The notes: a model not told the origin generated them from the letters alone. Positions 9,191-18,637 are shown, counted from the stretch's first letter. The stretch is DNA of 64,000 nucleotides from Azospirillum sp. RU38E (GCF_900188385.1 NZ_FZOI01000008.1:124001-188000), one strand, 5' to 3'. A program made the numbers and translations.

Positions 9191-9215
9191 CACGGGCCGC
9201 CGACGGGCGGCCCGT
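9191..9215. terminator. Symmetric terminator-like hairpin after fxsA
   Basis: CACGGGCCGCC-gac-GGGCGGCCCGTG is a perfect stem followed by GTTTG. It sits between the convergent fxsA gene and the unknown gene ending at 9239 and could serve both strands. Confidence 0.65.
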
Positions 9216-9238
9216 GTTTGGGCGAACGGACAGCAGGC

Positions 9239-10648
9239 TTAAGCGGCCAGCGCCAGCAGGGCGTTCAGGGCTTCCTGCGGGCGGGCCAGACCTGGCAGGG
9301 ACAGGTCCGCCGCACCGATCATCAGCAATTGTTCGGCCGCCGCCACCGCGCCAATCTGCCGTCCATAGGACAGCACCTGTTCCCGCGAGGGCAGGCTATC
9401 GATCTGGCCATTGCCATAGATCAGCAGCGGCAGCACACGGGCGGCCGGATCGCTGCGTACCGCCATGGCCGCCGCCCCCAGCAGCGCCCGCCAGCAGGGG
9501 GAGCGCAGGGCCGGCCGGTCGGCCGGGTCCAGGGTGCGCATTTCCGCCCCCTGTGCCTCCAGCACCCAGCGATGGCCGCACAGATCCTCCGTCGCCACCA
9601 GGGCGACCAGACCGCCGGCCCCCTGGCCAACCGCTACCAGCCCGGACCCCTTGGCCAGGGTCACCGGGCCGGACATCCGTTCCAGCCGCGGGCGCAGGGC
9701 GTTCAGCACGCTGTCCACCGCCTGGGCCAGGGCTTCCGCCCCGGCGGGCTGGGCCAGCCGGTTCCAGGCACCGAACAGCAGCCCCGCCAGATCGGGGGCC
9801 GCCGTACCGTCGGCCACGGGGGCCGGCACCGGGACCGCAGCGGGGGCCGTCTCCACAGCGCGCAGGCGCCGCTCCAGATCGGCCAGGGCCGGGCCATGGT
9901 CGGGGCCGGGTGTTCCCGCCATCACGCGCGGGGCGTTTTCCAGCGTGCTCAACCGGCGGTCCAGGTCGGACAGCGCCGGGGCATAATCCGGGGCGATGGG
10001 GGGCGGCGATACCTCTGCCGCTTCCACCGGCAGGGGCTGGCCTGCACTGACGCTCTTCAGGTCGGACCGCAGGTCGCGCACATCCAGCTGCAATTCCCGC
10101 GCGGCCGTGGCCAGCCGCACGATATTTTCATGCATCTGGCCGATGATGGCGTTCAGCTGATCCTGGCCGACAAAGCCGCCGGTGGGCACCGGCAGCACCG
10201 GGGCGTCGCCGCCCTGCGCCACGGTCTGGCGGGCGGCGGCCACCCAGGATTCCAGCCCGGCCAGCCGGTTCAGCGTGTCGGTCGCCATGCGCGACACCCG
10301 CTCCAGTTCCTCCGGATAGCGGGAGACCTGCTGGCTGACCACGCCGGTCAGATGGGCCAACCGTTCGCGCAGATCCTGGATGGACTGGCCCAGGCTGTTG
10401 ATGCGCATGGTTTCCGGCAGCTGCACCACGGCCGAATGCATGGCCGCCAGATCGGAACGGAAATCCCGCAGGCGGGAACCGACATGCAGCGCCAGATCGC
10501 GCACGATGGTTTCCGCATAATCGAAGGGATCGACCGTATCCGCCGCCACCGGTTCGGGAACAACACTGGTGGTCAGCGCGCCCCTGGCGCCATCGCCGCC
10601 CTTCTGCTGGTGGGCCGCATCATTGACGTCGCTGGAAGGGATGCTCAT
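9239..10648 (-). CDS. Coiled-coil protein of unknown function
   Basis: I do not recognise this 469-residue protein. There is no signal peptide or membrane segment. Residues about 45-200 are rich in heptad-like patterns (LGQSIQDLRERLAHLTGVV, LQLDVRDLRSDLKSV), followed by short predicted coils separated by proline-alanine linkers (SDLDRRLSTLENAP, ADLERRLRAVETAP). The C-terminal third is globular, with LPLLIYGNGQIDS and a GALVALVATEDL-like core. Its ATG overlaps the stop of the upstream proline-rich gene by 4 bases (ATGA), so the two are translationally coupled. Structural or scaffold function is only an inference from composition. Confidence 0.75.
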   Translation of the reverse strand: MSIPSSDVNDAAHQQKGGDGARGALTTSVVPEPVAADTVDPFDYAETIVRDLALHVGSRLRDFRSDLAAMHSAVVQLPETMRINSLGQSIQDLRERLAHLTGVVSQQVSRYPEELERVSRMATDTLNRLAGLESWVAAARQTVAQGGDAPVLPVPTGGFVGQDQLNAIIGQMHENIVRLATAARELQLDVRDLRSDLKSVSAGQPLPVEAAEVSPPPIAPDYAPALSDLDRRLSTLENAPRVMAGTPGPDHGPALADLERRLRAVETAPAAVPVPAPVADGTAAPDLAGLLFGAWNRLAQPAGAEALAQAVDSVLNALRPRLERMSGPVTLAKGSGLVAVGQGAGGLVALVATEDLCGHRWVLEAQGAEMRTLDPADRPALRSPCWRALLGAAAMAVRSDPAARVLPLLIYGNGQIDSLPSREQVLSYGRQIGAVAAAEQLLMIGAADLSLPGLARPQEALNALLALAA

Positions 10649-11691
10649 GGGGCGGCCTCTTTGGCGGAAAGGTGATCGGTGAGAGCGGCCATCAGGCGGG
10701 CGCGCCGGCTTTCCGCATCGGCGCGGGCCAGGCGGGGCAGGCTGGCGGATTCTGTCGCCGGCACGCTGGGCGGTGGCGCGGGCACCGGGGGTGGGGCATC
10801 CGGCGTGGTGTCCGCGACCAGGGGCGACAGCTCCACCGTTACCGGTGCTGGGGCCGGTGCATTGTCAATAGCAGGGGGGGCCTTTGCAACCTCCTCCCTG
10901 CCCTTTGCCTTTGGCTCCACCCGTGCCGGGATGCCGGGGGCCGGGCCGGAGCGTGGACGCGGCGGCAGGGGGGCGGCCGCCACCACCGCCGCAACAGAGG
11001 CCGCCGGGGTGGCGGCCGTCGCCCCCGGCATGACCGGTGGCGGGCCCAGGGGGGCCGGCCGGGGGGGAGGGGGCAGTGGCGGTGCCGGGGGGGCCGCCGC
11101 GGCGGCCGCGGGCTCCGCACCGGCCGGCTGCTTGTGCTTCAAGGAAGCCAGGGGCGGCAGGATCGGCCCCTTGGGCATCAGCAGCGGATCATTCCTGTCC
11201 GTTTCCGGGATGGCGCCACCAGCCAGATCGCCCAGCAGCTTGCGCAGGGCGGCCGCCTTGGTGCCCTTCTGCACTTCCGCCCGTTGCAGGGCGCGCTGGA
11301 TCAGGCCGGGTTCGGCCGACAGCTGCAGAAAATTCACCTGATCCGGGGTCAGCGTTTCCAGCCGGTGAATCAGGTCGCCAATGACATCCTGTCCGGCCAC
11401 GAACCGCCCCAGTGTCTCAATGGCACCGGTGACAACCGTGGCATCGCGCACCGCGCGAGAGGAGAAGACGGGCCCCGGCGGCTCCCCCAGACCGGATGAA
11501 GCCGGCGGGGGGGGCACAGGGGGCGCTGCCATCGGGGGCGCTGCCAAGGGGGAGGGTGACGGCGCGCTGCTGGCCGCGGGCTCCTTCTCCGCCTCACTGG
11601 GAGGGGGGGGTATTTCCGGCCTGGACGCCGGTGCGGCGGGCGCAGGCGTTTCTGCCTTTTGCCCGGTCAGGCGACGCAAAAAGCTCATCAT
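10645..11691 (-). CDS. Proline/alanine-rich protein of unknown function
   Basis: The 348-residue protein starts MMSFLRRLTGQKAE. It consists of long proline-alanine low-complexity stretches around a compact middle segment (about 80-170). That segment contains VVTGAIETLGRFVAGQDVIGDLIHRLETLT and a helical ALQRAEVQKGTKAAALRKLL. The C-terminus is helical and basic (ADAESRRARLMAALTDHL). No signal peptide or membrane segment is visible. It is the first gene of a two-gene operon with the coiled-coil gene at 9239. Low-complexity linkers around a small conserved core suggest an assembly or localisation factor, which is inference. Confidence 0.7.
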   Translation of the reverse strand: MMSFLRRLTGQKAETPAPAAPASRPEIPPPPSEAEKEPAASSAPSPSPLAAPPMAAPPVPPPPASSGLGEPPGPVFSSRAVRDATVVTGAIETLGRFVAGQDVIGDLIHRLETLTPDQVNFLQLSAEPGLIQRALQRAEVQKGTKAAALRKLLGDLAGGAIPETDRNDPLLMPKGPILPPLASLKHKQPAGAEPAAAAAAPPAPPLPPPPRPAPLGPPPVMPGATAATPAASVAAVVAAAPLPPRPRSGPAPGIPARVEPKAKGREEVAKAPPAIDNAPAPAPVTVELSPLVADTTPDAPPPVPAPPPSVPATESASLPRLARADAESRRARLMAALTDHLSAKEAAP

Positions 11692-12172
11692 GGCCGTCCC
11701 CCGATCAGAATAGTCGACAAAGCGGCGATGATATCGGCGATGTGCCCCTGATCATGCGGGTCTCGCCGGCCGAACTTCTTGCCGCCGATATCCGCGCAGG
11801 CGGCCGGTCCGCTGGTCGGCTCCAAACTGTCGATCCACATTGTTGGGGCGCACTCCAACCAGAACATCATTTTGCCGTTATCGTTAGCACGGGCGGCCCT
11901 GCCTATGCAATTTCGCTACCTCTCCCTGTACCGATTATCCTTCGGTATAGGCATCCCTTCGAGAAGATGTTGCAGTGCCGGGGGGAAACATCGCATTCTT
12001 GTCAGCCGCGAAACGGCACGCCTGTGCACTCTATTCATGGTCCGACGTGTGGTTATGATGAGGAAACCTTTTTATCCCCAATCATTTCTTAACCTCCGTT
12101 GGGTAGCGTTTCGATATATGAAATTGCCCTATATCCTGTCGGGCAGGATTTTGTGATCTCCACGCGTTGAAG
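11692..12172. other. Intergenic region between divergent genes
   Basis: These 480 bases separate the minus-strand unknown operon from the plus-strand EAL gene and must hold both promoters. Short open frames here have compositions unlike the neighbouring proteins. I see no tRNA, repeat-family copy or clear operator. Confidence 0.5.
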
Positions 12173-14923
12173 ATGAAGGCCCCTCAGCCGATGGTGACCC
12201 CACCTGATCCTGTTTCCCTGTCCGATGGTCAACCGGCTGCCAGCTCCTGGCCGGGGCTGATGGATCATATACAGCCGCATGGCTGGCTTCTGGTGCTGCA
12301 GGGGGATGATCTGCGCATCATCCAGGCCAGCGCCAATGTGGAACTGCTGGCCGGCCAGCCCCTGGCGGCGATTCTGGGGCAACCGGTGCGGGCGGTGATC
12401 GGGCGCGCCGCGGCCAATCTGCTGGGCCGTGCCCTGTCCAAGGCGGAACCGGACGGGCTGGGTCCGCTGCCGGTCACGGTGGTCAGCGGCCGGGGACGGC
12501 ATCGGGTGGCCATGCAGGGCCATTGGGATGCCGGTGGATTCGTGCTGGAGCTGGAACCGCTGTCGATGGGCAATGCCGCCAATGGCGCCATCAACGGTTT
12601 CGGCACGGCCATCCGGCGGTATCGCCATATCAGCGATGTGGCGGCGCTGTCCGCCGCCATCACCCATGACGCCCGGCTGCTGACCGGTTTTGACCGCGCC
12701 CTGATGGTGCGGCTGGCCGGTGCCGCCCCGCCGGAAGTGGTGGCCGTGTCCTGTGCCAGCGCCGCGGTGGAGGATGGCCCCCCGTTCCAGCCGCTGCCGC
12801 CCTCCATCCTGGCGCTGCTGGAACTGAACCGGGTGCGGCTGCTGCTGGATATCCATGCCCCGCCAGTGCCGGTGTTGCCCGTCCTCAACCCCGTGACCGG
12901 TCAGCCGATCAACCTGTCGCGGGCGGCCCTGCGCCCCGCCACCCGGCTGTTCGAAGCCCATGCAAGGGCGCGCGGTGTGCGCACCGTGCTGATCGTCTCC
13001 ATCCTCTGTGGCGGCCGGCTCTGGGGCTATCTCTGGTGCGAAAGCCGGCGGCCGCACCCGGTGGGGCTGCATGTGCGCGCCCTGTTCGAAGGGCTGGGGG
13101 AGATTGCCGCTGCCCAGATCGGCGCGCTGGAGGAACGCACCATCACGGTGCTGCGCAGTGCGGCCAATCGCGGGCTGGCCCGGATGGGCCGCCTGCTGCG
13201 CGAACATGCCAGCCTGATCGATGGCATTGCCGCCGCCCGCACTGTGCTGGGTGAGATATTGCCGCATGACCAGATGGCCATCAGCATGGATGGCCGTAGC
13301 TGGAGCAGCGGCGGCGGGCCGTCGCCTGCCCATTGGCTGCGGCTGCTGGATGCGGCGGCCACCGGCCGGCGCGACGGGCTGCGCTGGATTGAACGGGCCG
13401 CCGGATCGGTTGACCAGGACGAGATCGGCATGGCCGACGTGCTGGATATTGAGCTGCATGGCAGCCACCTGCTGCTGCTGCGCCAGGCAGGCCGCCGCTG
13501 GTCGCCGCTGGAACTGGAGGTGGCGCAGGAACTGCACCACCTGCTGGCCGACCGGCACGCGGAACTTTACCGCCGCCGTACCGAACAGCAGCTGCACAAG
13601 CTGGCCAATTTCGACCGCACCACCGGCCTGCCCAACCGTGACCATCTGCTGCGCGCGCTGGAACAGGCGCTGGCCGTGGGGATGGAAGTGGCGGTGGCGG
13701 TGATCGGTCTGGACCGTTTCCGCTATGTCAAGGCAGCCCTGGGGGAGGCGGCGTCCGACCAACTGCTGGCGGCGGTGGGGCAGCGTCTGCGCGGGGCGGT
13801 TTCCGCTGGTGATCTACTGGCCCGCATCGATACAGGCGAATTTGCCGTGCTGCTGGTGGAGGACGGGGCCGCCCGTTTCGATGCGCTGGCCGCCGCCGTG
13901 CGCGATGCGCTGCGCACCTCCTTCCCGCTGGAAGATCGGGAAATTTTCGTCACCGGCAGCCTGGGTGTCGTCACCCATTGCGGCAAGGAGGAAGCGGCCG
14001 CCGAAATGCTGCGCGATGCGGAAATCGCCAGTGCGGAGGCAGAGGCCGCCGGCGGTGGCGGGCGGCGTGTCTTTGATGCGGCCATGCGCGCCCGCCTGAC
14101 CGAACGGCATGATCTTTATGACCGGCTGCGCCAGGCCATCCAGGGCAATGACGGGGTCCGCGTCGTCTATCAGCCGATCATCCGCCTGTCGGATGGCAAG
14201 CTGGCCGGCTTTGAGGCGTTGGCCCGCTGGACCGATCCGGAACGCGGCCCCATTCCGCCCACGATCTTTGTGCCGGTGGCGGAAGAAACCGGCCTGATCG
14301 TGCCGCTGGGCAACCATATCCTGGTGCAGGCCTGCCGGCAGGTGGTGCGCTGGAACCGGGACCGGCAGCAGCCGATCTATGTTTCCGTCAACCTTTCCCC
14401 CTATCAGCTGGACCCGTCGCGCCTGGATATTGCCCGCTGGGTGCAGGGCGTGCTGGAAATGACCGGCTGCAAGCCGGAATGGTTGCATCTGGAAATCACC
14501 GAAAGCGGCCTGATCGGCAGCGGCGGGGCCGCGCCGGGTGCCTTGAAAAGCCTGCGGGCGTTGGGGGTGGCGCTGGCGATTGATGATTTTGGCACCGGCT
14601 ATTCCTCGCTTGCCTATTTGCAGGAACTGCCGGTCGATACGATCAAGATCGACCGCAGCTTTGTTACCCGCATGGAAGGCAGCGAGAAGGGGCTGGCCCT
14701 GGTCAGCGCCATCCTGCATATCGCCGGCATCATGGAATATGGCGTGGTGGCCGAAGGGGTGGAAAACCCCGCCCAGGCCAGCCTGTTACGGGAAATGGGC
14801 TGTGACCGCGCCCAGGGCTATCATTATGCCAAGCCGCTGGAACAGGATATGGCCACCGCCATGGTTTATGAATATGACATCGGCGCCAATGGCCTGCCGT
14901 CCGGGGCGTCGGCAACGGCGTGA
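12173..14923 (+). CDS. Phytochrome-like PAS-GAF-PHY protein with degenerate GGDEF and intact EAL domain
   Basis: The 916-residue protein has phytochrome-type order. A PAS-like segment carries DHIQPHGWLLVLQGDDLRII (about 28-60), followed by a GAF domain (about 170-325), a PHY-like region to about 470, GGDEF (about 490-640) and EAL (about 655-900). The EAL motifs are intact: GFEALARW, VNLSPYQL, LEITESG, IDDFGTGYSSL, IKIDRSF and VAEGVENP, predicting c-di-GMP phosphodiesterase activity. The cyclase signature is replaced by IDTGEF. No N-terminal biliverdin cysteine is present and the PASDIP motif of the GAF domain is missing, so light sensing by bound bilin is doubtful. The start is uncertain; TTG 12167 and ATG 12191 are alternatives. 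Confidence 0.9.
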   Translation: MKAPQPMVTPPDPVSLSDGQPAASSWPGLMDHIQPHGWLLVLQGDDLRIIQASANVELLAGQPLAAILGQPVRAVIGRAAANLLGRALSKAEPDGLGPLPVTVVSGRGRHRVAMQGHWDAGGFVLELEPLSMGNAANGAINGFGTAIRRYRHISDVAALSAAITHDARLLTGFDRALMVRLAGAAPPEVVAVSCASAAVEDGPPFQPLPPSILALLELNRVRLLLDIHAPPVPVLPVLNPVTGQPINLSRAALRPATRLFEAHARARGVRTVLIVSILCGGRLWGYLWCESRRPHPVGLHVRALFEGLGEIAAAQIGALEERTITVLRSAANRGLARMGRLLREHASLIDGIAAARTVLGEILPHDQMAISMDGRSWSSGGGPSPAHWLRLLDAAATGRRDGLRWIERAAGSVDQDEIGMADVLDIELHGSHLLLLRQAGRRWSPLELEVAQELHHLLADRHAELYRRRTEQQLHKLANFDRTTGLPNRDHLLRALEQALAVGMEVAVAVIGLDRFRYVKAALGEAASDQLLAAVGQRLRGAVSAGDLLARIDTGEFAVLLVEDGAARFDALAAAVRDALRTSFPLEDREIFVTGSLGVVTHCGKEEAAAEMLRDAEIASAEAEAAGGGGRRVFDAAMRARLTERHDLYDRLRQAIQGNDGVRVVYQPIIRLSDGKLAGFEALARWTDPERGPIPPTIFVPVAEETGLIVPLGNHILVQACRQVVRWNRDRQQPIYVSVNLSPYQLDPSRLDIARWVQGVLEMTGCKPEWLHLEITESGLIGSGGAAPGALKSLRALGVALAIDDFGTGYSSLAYLQELPVDTIKIDRSFVTRMEGSEKGLALVSAILHIAGIMEYGVVAEGVENPAQASLLREMGCDRAQGYHYAKPLEQDMATAMVYEYDIGANGLPSGASATA

Positions 14924-15039
14924 GCCTTATCGCTGCGCTGCCCTTGCCGGCGCGAAAGGGTGCTTTGCAGCGTAACGGGGTTTGCGTCGGCTGCCGGCAG
15001 CGTCATATTGATGAAACCTGCCATTGCCGGATGAAACCG

Positions 15040-15303
15040 ATGCCCAAGATCGAGATTTATACCAGCCCCTGGTGCGGCTACTGCGCGCGGGCCAAGAAGC
15101 TGCTGGATGCCAAGGGCGTCAGCTATGATGAAATCGATGTGGATGCCCAGCCGCGCCGTCGCCCGGAAATGGTGGAACGTGCGGGCGGCCGTACCTCCGT
15201 GCCGCAGGTCTTCATCGATGGCCAGCATATTGGCGGTTGCGATGATACCTATGCCCTGGAAAAGGCCGGCAAGCTGGATGGCCTGCTGGGCCTGGCCGGC
15301 TGA
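15040..15303 (+). CDS. grxC: Glutaredoxin (GrxC-type)
   Basis: The 87-residue protein is a dithiol glutaredoxin with active site CGYC in YTSPWCGYCARAKKLL. It shows the TSVPQVFIDGQHIGG cis-proline and glutathione-binding segment and the CDDTYALEKAGKLD tail. It reduces protein disulfides using glutathione in the cytoplasm. I chose the ATG at 15040, with GGATGA upstream; an in-frame ATG at 15031 adds three residues. It is followed 14 bases later by the nitrilase-family gene, and the two look co-transcribed. Confidence 0.93.
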   Translation: MPKIEIYTSPWCGYCARAKKLLDAKGVSYDEIDVDAQPRRRPEMVERAGGRTSVPQVFIDGQHIGGCDDTYALEKAGKLDGLLGLAG

Positions 15304-15317
15304 GGCGTGATGCGACT

Positions 15318-16148
15318 ATGACCAGCCCCAATACGCTGCGTGCCGCTGTCATCCAGGTCAATGCCGGGCCGGAGATCGAAGCCAATCTGGTCCAGGCCGG
15401 TGCCCTGGTGCGCGGGGCCGTGGCCGATGGGGCCCAACTGGTCTGCCTGCCGGAAAATGTCTCCCTGATGGCGCAGGGGCGGGAGAAGATCCTGGCCCGG
15501 GTGAAGCCGGAGGAAAGCCATCCCGGCGTGCCCTTCTTCCGCGATCTGGCGCGGGAAACCGGGGCCTGGATCATGACGGGCACGCTGGGCTGTCTGCTGG
15601 AGGATGGGCGGGTGGCCAACCGCGCCTTCGTGGTGGCCCCCAATGGCGATATCGTCGCCCGTTATGACAAGATCCACATGTTTGATGTTGATCTGGCCGG
15701 CGGTGAAAGCTACCGCGAGAGTGCTACCTATCGGCCCGGTGAACGGGCCGTGGTGGCGCCCACGCCCTGGGGTGGGCTGGGCCTGTCCATTTGCTATGAT
15801 GTGCGCTTTGCCTATCTGTTCCGCGCCCTGGCCAAGGCCGGGGCCAGCCTGATCACCGTGCCCGCCGCCTTTACCGTGCCCACGGGCCGGGCGCATTGGC
15901 ATGTGCTGCTGCGGGCGCGGGCCATTGAGACGGGGTGCTTCGTGCTGGCCCCGGCCCAGACGGGGCTGCATGATGGCGGGCGCGGCACCTATGGCCATTC
16001 CCTGATCATCAGCCCCTGGGGTGAGGTGCTGGCCGATGCCGGGGAAGGGGTGGGCCATGTCATCGCCGATCTGGACCTGGACAAGGTGGCGGAGGCGCGG
16101 CGCATGGTGCCCAGCCTAGGTCATGACCGGTCATTCCAAGGGCCGTGA
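15318..16148 (+). CDS. Carbon-nitrogen hydrolase (nitrilase superfamily, Nit1/omega-amidase-like)
   Basis: The protein has 276 residues. The superfamily Glu-Lys-Cys triad is visible in [12 protein letters not shown] (Glu), [12 protein letters not shown] (Lys) and [10 protein letters not shown] (Cys). The [11 protein letters not shown] and [14 protein letters not shown] motifs are typical of the Nit branch, which repairs deaminated glutathione or hydrolyses small omega-amides. The position directly after grxC is consistent with a glutathione-related role. Its TGA at 16146-16148 lies 8 bases before the truA ATG. The substrate is not proven by sequence. Confidence 0.92.
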   Translation: MTSPNTLRAAVIQVNAGPEIEANLVQAGALVRGAVADGAQLVCLPENVSLMAQGREKILARVKPEESHPGVPFFRDLARETGAWIMTGTLGCLLEDGRVANRAFVVAPNGDIVARYDKIHMFDVDLAGGESYRESATYRPGERAVVAPTPWGGLGLSICYDVRFAYLFRALAKAGASLITVPAAFTVPTGRAHWHVLLRARAIETGCFVLAPAQTGLHDGGRGTYGHSLIISPWGEVLADAGEGVGHVIADLDLDKVAEARRMVPSLGHDRSFQGP

Positions 16149-16156
16149 CCGGTAAC

Positions 16157-16915
16157 ATGGCAGAGCGCTGGAAAATCACCGTCGAGTTTGATGGCAGGCC
16201 GTTTTTCGGCTGGCAGCGGCAGGATCATGGCCCTTCCGTTCAGGGTTGCCTGGAGGAGGCGATCCGTCGCTTCTGCCAGGAAACCGTCACCGTTCATGCC
16301 GCTGGCCGCACCGACAGCGGCGTCCATGCCCTGGCCATGGTGGCCAGTTTCGATCTGGAAAAGCCCGTGGCGGCCGACAAGCTGCGCGAGGCGTTGAATT
16401 TCCACCTGAAACCCAACCCCATCGCCATCCTGAAGGCAGAAGCGATGGAGGGGGATTTTCATGCCCGCTTTTCCTGCATCGGCCGGGCCTATCTCTATCG
16501 CATCGTCAACCGCCGTGCCCCCTTGACGCTGGATGCCGGCAAGGCTTGGCTGGTGCTGCATCCGCTGGATGCCGAGGCCATGCATGAAGCCGCACAACGG
16601 CTGGTCGGCCAGCATGATTTCACCAGCTTCCGCGCCTCGCTCTGTCAGGCGCAGAGCCCGGTGAAGACGCTTTCCCACCTCTCGGTCCGCCGGGTGGGGG
16701 AGGAAGTGCAGATCATCGCGCGGGCACGTTCCTTCCTGCACCATCAGGTGCGCAACATGGTGGGCACCCTGAAGCTGGTGGGGGAAGGCCGCTGGACGGC
16801 GGATGACGTTTCCGCCGCCCTGGCCGCCCGCAACCGCGCCGCTGCTGGGCAAACGTCACCGCCGGATGGGCTGTATTTCACCCATGCCTTCTATCCGGGG
16901 GATGAGGCGCTTTAG
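16157..16915 (+). CDS. truA: tRNA pseudouridine(38-40) synthase TruA
   Basis: TruA makes pseudouridine at positions 38-40 of the tRNA anticodon arm. The 252-residue protein shows [17 protein letters not shown], the catalytic aspartate in [13 protein letters not shown], the [16 protein letters not shown] segment and [16 protein letters not shown]. All are family hallmarks. An in-frame GTG at 16145 overlaps the upstream stop, but the ATG at 16157 gives the standard family N-terminus. It converges closely with the radical SAM gene, with 6 bases between stop codons and no terminator. Confidence 0.96.
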   Translation: MAERWKITVEFDGRPFFGWQRQDHGPSVQGCLEEAIRRFCQETVTVHAAGRTDSGVHALAMVASFDLEKPVAADKLREALNFHLKPNPIAILKAEAMEGDFHARFSCIGRAYLYRIVNRRAPLTLDAGKAWLVLHPLDAEAMHEAAQRLVGQHDFTSFRASLCQAQSPVKTLSHLSVRRVGEEVQIIARARSFLHHQVRNMVGTLKLVGEGRWTADDVSAALAARNRAAAGQTSPPDGLYFTHAFYPGDEAL

Positions 16916-16921
16916 GGCCGC

Positions 16922-17986
16922 CTATCCCCGATAGGAATGCCGGTTGCCGCGTGGGTCTTCCACCAGCCAGTTGCCGTCGTCACCCTGCGGCGTCAGATAA
17001 TCCTGGGTCAGCGGCACCTTGCCATGGCCGCCGGGTATATCCAGCACATAGGTGGGCTGGCACAGGCCCGACACATCGCCGCGCAATTGCCGCATCAACT
17101 CGCGGCCTTCCGCCACGCTGGTGCGGAAATGGCTGGTCCCTTTGGCCAGATCGCCATGATGCAGATAATGCGGCTTCACCCGTGCGCTGATCAGCGCACG
17201 GAAAGTGCGGGTCAGCGTGTCCACATCATCATTCAGCCCGCGCAGCAGCACGCTTTGCGACAGCATGGGGATGCCAGCATCCACCAGCCGCCCGATGGCG
17301 GCCAGCTGATCGGGCCCCAACTCGCGCCAATGGTTGGCGTGCAGCATCACCCAGGTGGGAATGCGGGTGCCCTTCAGGGCGGCCACCATCTCCGCATTGA
17401 TGCGGTCGGGGTCCACCACCGGCACGCGGCTATGGATACGGACCAGCCCCAGATGCGGAATCTCATTCAGGCGGGCGATCAGGTTGCCCATACGGCGGGG
17501 CGACAGGATCATCGGGTCGCCGCCGGTCAGGATCACTTCCCAAATCTGTGGGTTATCCTGAATATAGGCGATGGCGGCATCCAGTTCGCCCGCATCCAGC
17601 GCGTCCGACCCCGGCCCCACCATTTCGCGGCGGAAGCAGAACCGGCAATAAACCGGGCAGGCATGGACCGGCTTCAGCAGCACCCGGTCATGGTAACGAT
17701 GGGTGATGCCCTTGACGGGGGTGAAGGGTTCATCGCCGATGGGATCGGCCAGTTCCTCCGCCGTCACCAGCAATTCGCGCGCATCGGGCAGGAACTGGCG
17801 GCCCACCGGATCGTCCGGGTCCGTCGGGTCGATGCGGTCGGCCATGGCGGGGGTCACCGCCACGGCAAATTGCGCCGCCACCCGTTCCAGGGCGGCAACG
17901 TCGGTACCTGCGGCCACCAAGCCATGATCGGCCAGATCGGCGGGGTGGCGCAGGGTCTTCTGCGGGGTCTGCTTGTCACGCGGCAT
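16922..17986 (-). CDS. KamA-family radical SAM aminomutase (EF-P lysine aminomutase-like)
   Basis: The 354-residue protein is a radical SAM enzyme with cluster motif CPVYCRFCFR. It also shows the KamA-family VILTGGDPMILSPRRM, IRIHSRVPVVDPDRI-type, VKPHYLHHGDLAKGTSHFR and YVLDIPGGHGKVPL. Family members move an amino group between C2 and C3 of lysine using PLP. The short form, lacking the extra domains of fermentative lysine 2,3-aminomutases, resembles EpmB, which acts on the lysine of elongation factor P. The efp and epmA genes are not in this window, so that assignment is inferred from length and motifs. Confidence 0.85.
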   Translation of the reverse strand: MPRDKQTPQKTLRHPADLADHGLVAAGTDVAALERVAAQFAVAVTPAMADRIDPTDPDDPVGRQFLPDARELLVTAEELADPIGDEPFTPVKGITHRYHDRVLLKPVHACPVYCRFCFRREMVGPGSDALDAGELDAAIAYIQDNPQIWEVILTGGDPMILSPRRMGNLIARLNEIPHLGLVRIHSRVPVVDPDRINAEMVAALKGTRIPTWVMLHANHWRELGPDQLAAIGRLVDAGIPMLSQSVLLRGLNDDVDTLTRTFRALISARVKPHYLHHGDLAKGTSHFRTSVAEGRELMRQLRGDVSGLCQPTYVLDIPGGHGKVPLTQDYLTPQGDDGNWLVEDPRGNRHSYRG

Positions 17987-18060
17987 GATGGGGGATTAGG
18001 TGCCGCTTGCCCGTTCCCCGGTCAAGGGGCAGCGGGGCGGGTGCTGCCATGCCGGCTCTG

Positions 18061-18121
18061 GCTCCTTGTTCAGCGCGCAGATTCACGCGCCAAAGCGATG
18101 CCGCTTTTCAGCGATCTGCGC
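18061..18121 (+). repeat. Diverged partial copy of hairpin repeat family 3, overlapping the ogt 3' end
   Basis: CTCCTTGTTCAGCGCGCAGA through GATCTGCGCC matches positions 37618-37676 of the full element at 37574. The stem GAGCGGAT/ATCCGCTC there is GCGCAGAT/ATCTGCGC here, so both sides changed together. Bases from 18083 on encode the last residues and stop of ogt. Confidence 0.75.
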
Positions 18122-18637
18122 CAGCAGCGGCAGGCCCGCAGCAGATTCATGCGCCAGCAGCCAGCGTTTGCGTTCCAGCCCGCCGGCATAGCCGGTCAGC
18201 GTGCCATTGGCCCCCACCACCCGGTGACAGGGCACGACAATGCCGATCGGGTTGGCCCCATTGGCCAGCCCCACCGCCCGCATCGCCGTGGGCTGGCCCA
18301 GCCGCCGGGCCAGGTCGCCATAGGTCACCGTCTGCCCGGCGGGGATGGTTCGCAGGGCCTGCCAGACGGCTTTCTGGAAATCCGTGCCATTGGTGGCCAC
18401 CGCCACCCGGTCCAGCGCTGTCAGGTCGCCGGCGAAATAATCACCCAGCGCCTGGGTCAGCGGGGCCGGCGTGGGGGCATCGGCCAGGGTGACGGGGCCG
18501 TAATGCCGGGCCAGCAGCCTATCCATCCGTTCCCGGTAATCCAGAAAATCGAGCGCCCGCAGCTGGCCTGCGGCATCCGTCACCAGCAGGATGGTGCCGA
18601 TGGGGCTGGTGAAATGGTGCAGGTACAGGGGCGACAT
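18083..18637 (-). CDS. ogt: Methylated-DNA--[protein]-cysteine S-methyltransferase
   Basis: The 184-residue suicide enzyme transfers the methyl group from O6-methylguanine in DNA to its own cysteine. The acceptor is in the VVPCHRVVGANGTLTGYAGG motif. The preceding FQKAVWQALRTIPAGQTVTY holds the helix-turn-helix entry, and the RAVG segment carries the arginine finger. The usual family end is near GLERKRWLLAHE. This protein continues with a tail ending AEKRHRFGA that is encoded by a repeat-family element, so the 3' end has been altered by that insertion. Confidence 0.93.
   Translation of the reverse strand: MSPLYLHHFTSPIGTILLVTDAAGQLRALDFLDYRERMDRLLARHYGPVTLADAPTPAPLTQALGDYFAGDLTALDRVAVATNGTDFQKAVWQALRTIPAGQTVTYGDLARRLGQPTAMRAVGLANGANPIGIVVPCHRVVGANGTLTGYAGGLERKRWLLAHESAAGLPLLAQIAEKRHRFGA

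Noticed and set aside
11779-12156. Small plus-strand gene before the EAL gene
   Set aside because: There is no ribosome-binding site, the codon pattern is unlike neighbours, and it fills what must be a divergent promoter region.
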